A stretch of DNA of 64,000 nt. Origin: Centroberyx gerrardi (lineage: Eukaryota; Chordata; Actinopteri; Beryciformes; Berycidae). The translations under genes and the position numbers were made by a program. The notes below the pieces were generated by a model, which had not been told where the DNA came from, made no database searches, and worked only from the letters and a program-made list of their open reading frames with translations. The stretch is taken from assembly GCF_048128805.1 (NCBI RefSeq), contig NC_136000.1, positions 15,532,854-15,596,853 of the forward strand, given 5' to 3'. Positions 58,340-64,000 of the stretch are shown here, in pieces (within the stretch, counting starts at the first letter, position 1; the number at the start of each line of letters is the position of its first letter).

Positions 58340-61300
58340 TCAGTTTCTCGCAGTCAGAATGACTGATGTTACTAAGCTGCCCAAGGCCACCACCAGAGCG
58401 CCAAGTAGGAACTTCCAGGAAATTCCCTAAAACACCAAATGACATGGTCAAAATGTAGCCAGTTTTTTTTTGTTTTGTTTTGTTTGTTTTGAATCTGAAT
58501 AAAAGGCATTGACATTTTACTCAGGGACAATTGTATTATGGCTTACAGATGGCTTCTTTTTAGAGGGAATCAGAAACGGTGCAATATTTTCTCCAAACAC
58601 CTCAGCGGGTTTAGCTTTCCATTTCTGGGTATCGTTGCCTCCTGACTGCCTTTGGACGAGTTTAGATAACTCAACATGGATTGCCTGAGGAAAAGGAAGA
58701 AGACACGTGACAATCAAAACAAGAATCACTCTTGTCAAAAGATGGTGGAAAGGAATAAAAGGACCTTCTCAACAAAATGTAGTACTGAAGTTGTCCAGCA
58801 GGTGACAGTAGATGTCTAAAATATAAACCCTACAAAGTAGTCCAAAATGGTTGATGGCCAATGTTTTGATAAAAATAGTTACAAACATTTAAACATTTAA
58901 CATACATTTTCCTTTAATTACTTTACACAAGTTCAATTTTATGCTCAAAATTCCATGCAAACGGCTTAGCATCACATTTTGTTGGCTTTCAATAAGATTC
59001 TTCATCAGAGGTTGTAATTTCCGTGACATGCATCAGTATCATTTAAGGCATTTCCTGTTTGTAGTTCATTATTACAACTGTGTTGTGTTTTTCTGTCATC
59101 AGCTACATACCGCAGTGCAAACCTTTCTCACAGCGCAGCTAAATCAGGTTCCTCCAAAGTATTTTATCCACCATTGAGGCAAGGGTGTAATTACGACGGC
59201 AGCAGATATTTTAGTTTTGTCTAGACTAGACTAGACATACTCATGGCTGTGGCACGGTGCTCTATAGGTCAGGTCAAGTGTAACACAGGCAACAGAGTGT
59301 GTTGAAAACAGCTGATGTCGTGCCAAGTGTTCCTCATTGAGGATAACAGGGAAAACGCTGCACAGTTTGTTATACTGTACGAATTCAAAATCCAGCCAGC
59401 AGTGGATTTAATCAGGTTTCCAGTGAAGAACATGTGATGGTCATAAACTGAGATTAGTGATGTTAGTTTTGGATACGATGAACCATTCTGAATAGCTCTC
59501 TTAATTACACACTGTAGAGTATATACTGTAGATGGTCATGATGATTCAGTCTATTTCTTACCCATAGTCCTCTTCGCTCACTTCATAAAGCCTAAGCAAG
59601 CCATTCTATCGAGTGTGACAATATTTAGTTAATGTCTGCATTATCTCAGCACAGGGTTTCGGCTCTGAGCAGTTGGAGGATCTGGCAGACTACACTATCC
59701 ACAAGAGCAAGACAGAACAGGCCCTGAAAGGAGCCACAGTAATGCACTGGGATCATAGGCATCTCCAGTTTCTAGGGTTAATGTGCGTGAATGTGTGTGT
59801 GTGTCTCATTTCACTTCTCTAAACTTATATTTTGAGCACAAGGTTCTGGTCAGTATTTACGTTTATTCATGTTTTCTTTTTCTTGGAAGGGAGGTTGTGT
59901 CCATGTAAGAATATTCTACCAAAAATTTTCTATTAAGTTTGTTTTTTTTCCATGTAATGCAAATAAATCAGTATATTGAATGAAATATGACACAAATCCA
60001 TGCCTGAGAGTCTTTTTTGAATTTTGAAATTGAAATTTTGACAGGACTTTTAACCCTATAGGACAATGTGTGAGAACACTGGAATGAAAACACTCGCCAT
60101 TAATTTGGATTGATTGGGAGATACAGTAGCTTTATCTATTTTAGAGTGACCTGTGTTGTGTGTGTGGATGGGATTCACAGGCAGATTTGGCAGAGAAGTG
60201 GTGAGGAGACAGACATGCTCACCCACATAGTCTCACCTTGGTTGCAGGCTCCAGTTTCAAGGCCTTTTTTAGTATCTCCATTGCCTCTTTATACTCACCC
60301 TTGTCTGACAGGAGCTGAAAAACAGATTGCAAAACCTACAGTATGAGCTGTGTTGGAAGACCCATAAATCATAACACGAAGAGAACAAGATAGCAATAAT
60401 GTAGCGGCTTTTTTCCGCCCTCAAACATGATTAAATCTACTAAACAAGTTCCTTTTGTTCTCAAAGGGGGTTTCCAGAAACTGTCCCAGAAATAATCATT
60501 TATTGGACACTACGGATCAGATTTGATGGTATTGTGGAGTCACAACAGTGCCGCCACGTGACGCGCCCTCACCTTTCCCGTCCTGAACAGGGCCTTGACA
60601 TTGTTTGGCTCCAGGAACAGAACATCCCGGCTGGTGTGCAGCGCCTCGTCATACTGTTCCATTTTCAGCTGAGCGGCGGCCAGGTTGTTCAGACACTTCA
60701 CCCGGTAGTCCTGCACCTCCTCCTCCTCCTCCACCACCGCCGCATCATTGTCACCATCTAGGAGGGAACAGGGCCACACAGCCTCTCACACCAGCGTCTT
60801 TGTCACGGATATGTTTTTTTTTTGTTTGTGTGAACTTCAGCCTCTCTATTGGTGACACGGGCATATTATAGACAGAAAAGAGGATTGCCTGGGTATTTGA
60901 TGTACTCTAGGGCAGCGATGACGACAGCGTGTGCTCGTTTTCTTGTTCTTCTATTACAGAAGCGTTGAATTTGATGTTCCTCTGACTGCGGCAGTGTACG
61001 TTACAGTCAGCACCTAAAGCGAGAGCTGCTAGTTAAAGATTAGTGAGGGATTGTTGTTTGCATATCGATGTTAGAATGGAGAACAGTCGTTATTCAAGAC
61101 CTTGTGGGATATAATAGAAGACTGTAACGCCTCCAAGGAGGACGTCCCTTCGGATGTCTTTATGAGAGAGGGCATCTTCTATTCAACTGTATATTATATC
61201 ATCGAGTCATGAGTCATGCCTCTGTCAAAGTCTCTGAGGTCTCTTCTCCAAACCATGGTAACCAAAGTAATAGGCAACTGGGAGTACAGAGTCATTTTTA

Positions 61301-62092
61301 TACGTGACCCCTAGGCATGATGGGGTGATAACTGCTTAAGTATCTTAGGGAGCACACCTGTGTCAAAGTACCTGGTTTCATTATACTTCACATCTCGCAT
61401 TCATTCAAGTGTTTCCTATCATTTTGGCAGTTACCTGTGAAAACCTAGCAAAAACCTTAAGGTGTGTGATCATTTCTGTCTAAAATGTTGTGTCACGCAT
61501 GATTTATGGTTACTTCAACAGAGTGTATTATGGTCTCCAGAGGGTAGAAGAAGTAATAATATGTATTGTATGTCTAAAATAAATCCTACAGGCCTACAAT
61601 GCAGGATTCACATGCTGCCGTCTTTGCTGAATACTTTTTCTGGGTCTGTCAGATCCACTAAATATATGATGTTGACGCCCTGATATAACGCTCTCTCTCT
61701 TCAGTGCCACAGTGAATTCAGCCATTGGTCCATCATCATTGATACATTATGAAGCAGTCCATGCTCTTCTCTTCACTGACTTGTTCAGTCAAATTTCCCT
61801 CTTGGGTCCACCCTGCCTCTTCAAAGATTAAAGTGATTAAGGAGGTGGAAATAATATGAAAGTCGATTAGCTTTGATTATCCAAAGAATTAAGCAAAAAT
61901 ATTTATGGTGGCACTCACCTCAGATAGATGTGGCTCTGCATCATGATAGCATGATTAGTGCGGTGATAGACTAACGGAGAGCACAGATCTGTTATGTCAT
62001 TCTGAGCTGAAAATGTGGAAATGTGTCTGAGGTGTGTGTGGGTGAGAATGAGAGACAGAGGGAGGGAATGAATGAGACAAACAGTGTTTATG

Positions 62093-62154
<62 letters not shown>

Positions 62155-62497
62155 GTCCATCCATTTTCATTTGAAGTATTTTTCTGAGAAGGTAATGGCC
62201 ACACAACAACTACCATGACAAATTCCTGGTATATGAAAATGCTCCTGATGAATAAATTCAGATTCTGACGATGAGTTACCTCTGCTGCGTGTGGTCAGCA
62301 CATCCAGGGCCATGGAGTAGGCTCTTGCAGCCATGCTGAACTCCTCCCTCTGGAAATGGAAGTTTCCTCGCTCTCGTTTCTGGTTGGCAATGCGGATGCG
62401 GTCGGCTATGGGCAGAGTCAGAGCATCTGGTTTCTCTCTGATGTTCAGGAGCTGGAGTTGGTAGAGTAAAGGTGCCCAGGCTGGAATATCTGGCTCC
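58340..62497 (-). CDS. FKBP8/FKBP16-type tail-anchored TPR immunophilin, 3' part (5 exons)
   Basis: Complement join 62497-62280, 60757-60573, 60314-60237, 58684-58547 and 58426-58340. All phases agree and give about 235 codons. The first visible exon carries the last strand of the FKBP PPIase domain (IPAWAPLLYQLQLLNIRE). A TPR region follows: ERGNFHFQREEF, then CLNNLAAAQLKMEQYDEAL with NNVKALFRTGK, then GEYKEAMEILKKALKLEP. After ELSKLV comes a linker, and the last exon encodes a C-terminal membrane helix (FLLGALVVALGSLVTSVILT) ending in ARN, as in FKBP8, a mitochondrial/ER tail-anchored protein that binds BCL2 and HSP90. A Glu-rich stretch (VVEEEEEV) sits between TPRs 1 and 2. PPIase exons lie beyond 64000. 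Whether this is fkbp8 or the fish paralogue fkbp16 I cannot decide, so no symbol is given. Confidence 0.9.
59655..59738 (+). CDS. orphan exon-like open segment
   Basis: An ATCTCAGCACAG acceptor precedes 59655 and GCCACA followed by gtaatg forms a donor at 59739. The 84 nt are open in phase 0 and encode a polar, coding-like sequence, GFGSEQLEDLADYTIHKS... ending ALKGAT. It lies on the plus strand inside the FKBP gene's intron (60236-58685) and fits none of the three genes. I do not recognise the protein. It could be an alternative exon of a plus-strand transcript, a relic of a lost gene, or chance. Confidence 0.3.
60758..62279 (-). other. FKBP gene intron, no further exon seen
   Basis: Lies between the first and second visible FKBP exons. 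It contains the long (TG)n repeat at 62095-62156 and a small inverted repeat around 61110-61200 (GATATAATAGAAGA against TCTTCTATT...TTATATC). No coding segment is supported. Confidence 0.6.
62095..62156. repeat. (TG)n microsatellite
   Basis: About 30 TG units with one GC interruption near the end. ORFs on the minus strand with poly-His/Thr are artefacts of it. Confidence 0.95.
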
Positions 62498-63937
62498 CTG
62501 CCAAACACGCAAGTACATACACACACAAACACACAAACAAAACACACACGCACACACATAGGGCAATGAGGAAAACAGCCAAGAATTACCTTTCCATATT
62601 AGCATTTTAGTCATAACACAGGGCATCACAGGGGACAGGTGTACTGCTAGACCTTTTAAATTCATCCAGAGCACACTCTTACCTGTTTTAGATTGCTTAA
62701 ATAAATTAATTGGAAACGAGTGATACTAACTGTGAGTTTGAAGAAATGCAAAAACAAGCCAGTCAGATAACTGCAGCATCCTGCATGCCCACAAATGCCT
62801 AAGCCTTGTAACTCATGCATGAAATTTGATATTCATGTTCAAAATACAGTGTTGGGGCTGACAGCTACTGTATATCAAGTAGTCCAAACTCATATTGGGT
62901 TTCTGTATATGCACTGATATCTGATATGTCATGTCCACTTGCACCAATCAAAACCTGACTTTAGATTTATATTTGGCCTTTAAGCATTTATACCAGATGG
63001 AATAAAGTTTGATGGAACCTCCAATTGAATGATTTAAAAAAAAATAAAAAAAAATGCTGACATGACATGGTGGTGACATGGTCATATTCTCCGTTCAAGA
63101 CATGTCGGAAAGTCGGAAATTAAAATTTCCTACTTAGAAAAACAATGATGTCACGTCAACATGGCGGTACACACTGTTAGCATTACTTTAACATGTTTAT
63201 AATCCTCGAACCACACTTAAGTTCCATTTTCAGCATTGCATGACATTAAACTTATTAAAATTACCAGTGTGGTAAATGGTTATAAATTTGAGCCCTTACA
63301 TTCGCTAACGTTCTAGCTAGCTAACATTGCCAAATATCACTGACATAACATCAGCTAAATCTCGCAGTTTTTTCTGAGCTGGACCACTGGAACGCACAAA
63401 GGTTGTAATTAACACACCAGTTGGACATTTGTGACTTCCAAATTTGAATGGGAAACAGTCATATGCCCTTTCTCAGGTTCATGCATTAATGGCGGCCATA
63501 TTGTGCATCTGATTGAGACAGCATGTACAGTATGTCAGTCCAGTAGTGCCAAGTTTGGTGGCGTATTTTACTGTGATACATTTGTGTTCATTCACAAGAG
63601 TTATGACAGCTGCTTTCTCTATAAATTAAAAAAAATATATTGTATTAATGTTTTGTAATGTTAGTTTTTAGGGTTTGTGGGTTATTCCAATTTATTTAAG
63701 CAGGCAAGAAATTGAAACTGGTGTAGCTGTGAGCCGTCGACGGCTTCAACTTACTCAAGAGTCACTCAGAAGGAAAGTTAATTTGGTTTTCAATCATCTG
63801 GCTCCTGTGACCACATAGCACACAATGGGCCATTATCAGTTACTCTGTGACGGCTCTGATTCCAAAGGTGTGTGTGTGTGTGTGTGTGAGTGTGTGTGTG
63901 CGTGTGTGTGTGTGTGTGTGTCTGAGAGAGAGAGTGA

Positions 63938-63973
<36 letters not shown>

Positions 63974-64000
63974 CAGAGAGAAAAAGAATGTGATCCTAGC
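62498..64000. other. upstream FKBP intron to window end, no exon seen
   Basis: No minus-strand exon encoding the FKBP PPIase core could be found here, so the next exon lies past the window. Only AT-rich sequence and repeats are visible, including (CA)n near 62519-62560. Confidence 0.5.
63869..63985. repeat. compound (TG)n-(GA)n microsatellite
   Basis: TG units broken by GAG and GC interruptions pass into a GAGAGA run. Confidence 0.95.

Noticed and set aside
62276..62674. 132-codon minus-strand ORF overlapping the FKBP exon
   Set aside because: It is in another frame of the exon and runs through the (CA)n repeat.
1..64000. CRISPR arrays, operons, phage or other prokaryote-type systems
   Set aside because: No regularly spaced direct repeats with unique spacers and no clustered co-directional ORFs. 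All repeats are simple microsatellites or eukaryotic transposon relics.

Overview
This window is ordinary vertebrate, almost certainly teleost fish, nuclear DNA. Coding sequence is split into short exons with GT-AG (twice GC-AG) introns. Introns and spacers are AT-rich and carry many microsatellites, plus hairpin MITEs and SINE-like and other dispersed repeats of the type common in fish genomes. There is no bacterial, viral or CRISPR-like organisation, and I saw no previously undescribed multi-gene system.

Three protein-coding genes can be reconstructed exon by exon. (1) sema4b on the + strand: 14 coding exons from 24242 to 44257, 831 aa, a class 4 transmembrane semaphorin ending in a PDZ-binding tail, with a 3' UTR of about 3.1 kb ending near 47400. 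(2) rasef (Rab45) on the + strand: 17 coding exons from 48467 to 56993, 667 aa, an EF-hand / coiled-coil / Rab GTPase protein with a C-terminal CCGL prenylation motif. (3) The 3' half of an FKBP8/FKBP16-type tail-anchored TPR immunophilin on the - strand (58340-62497). Its PPIase-domain exons lie beyond the right edge. rasef and the FKBP gene converge tail to tail.

The first 23.9 kb has no convincing coding gene. It holds two or three candidate 5' non-coding exons that may belong to sema4b (ending at 229 and 7592, and 23933-24241), an LTR-like GC-rich block near 5 kb, a degenerate tRNA-Arg(CCT) that looks like the head of a SINE (13.5-13.8 kb), and a TATA/GC-box promoter-like site at 18.2 kb followed by a 33-codon ORF.

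Points for a second look: GC-AG introns in both sema4b and rasef; a (TG)n tract standing in for the pyrimidine tract at one sema4b acceptor; a near-perfect palindromic MITE in sema4b intron 4; an isolated 84-nt exon-like open segment at 59655-59738 that fits none of the three genes; a possible second rasef promoter; a degenerate second EF-hand in rasef; and retained-intron forms that would remove the FKBP membrane anchor or lengthen RASEF.
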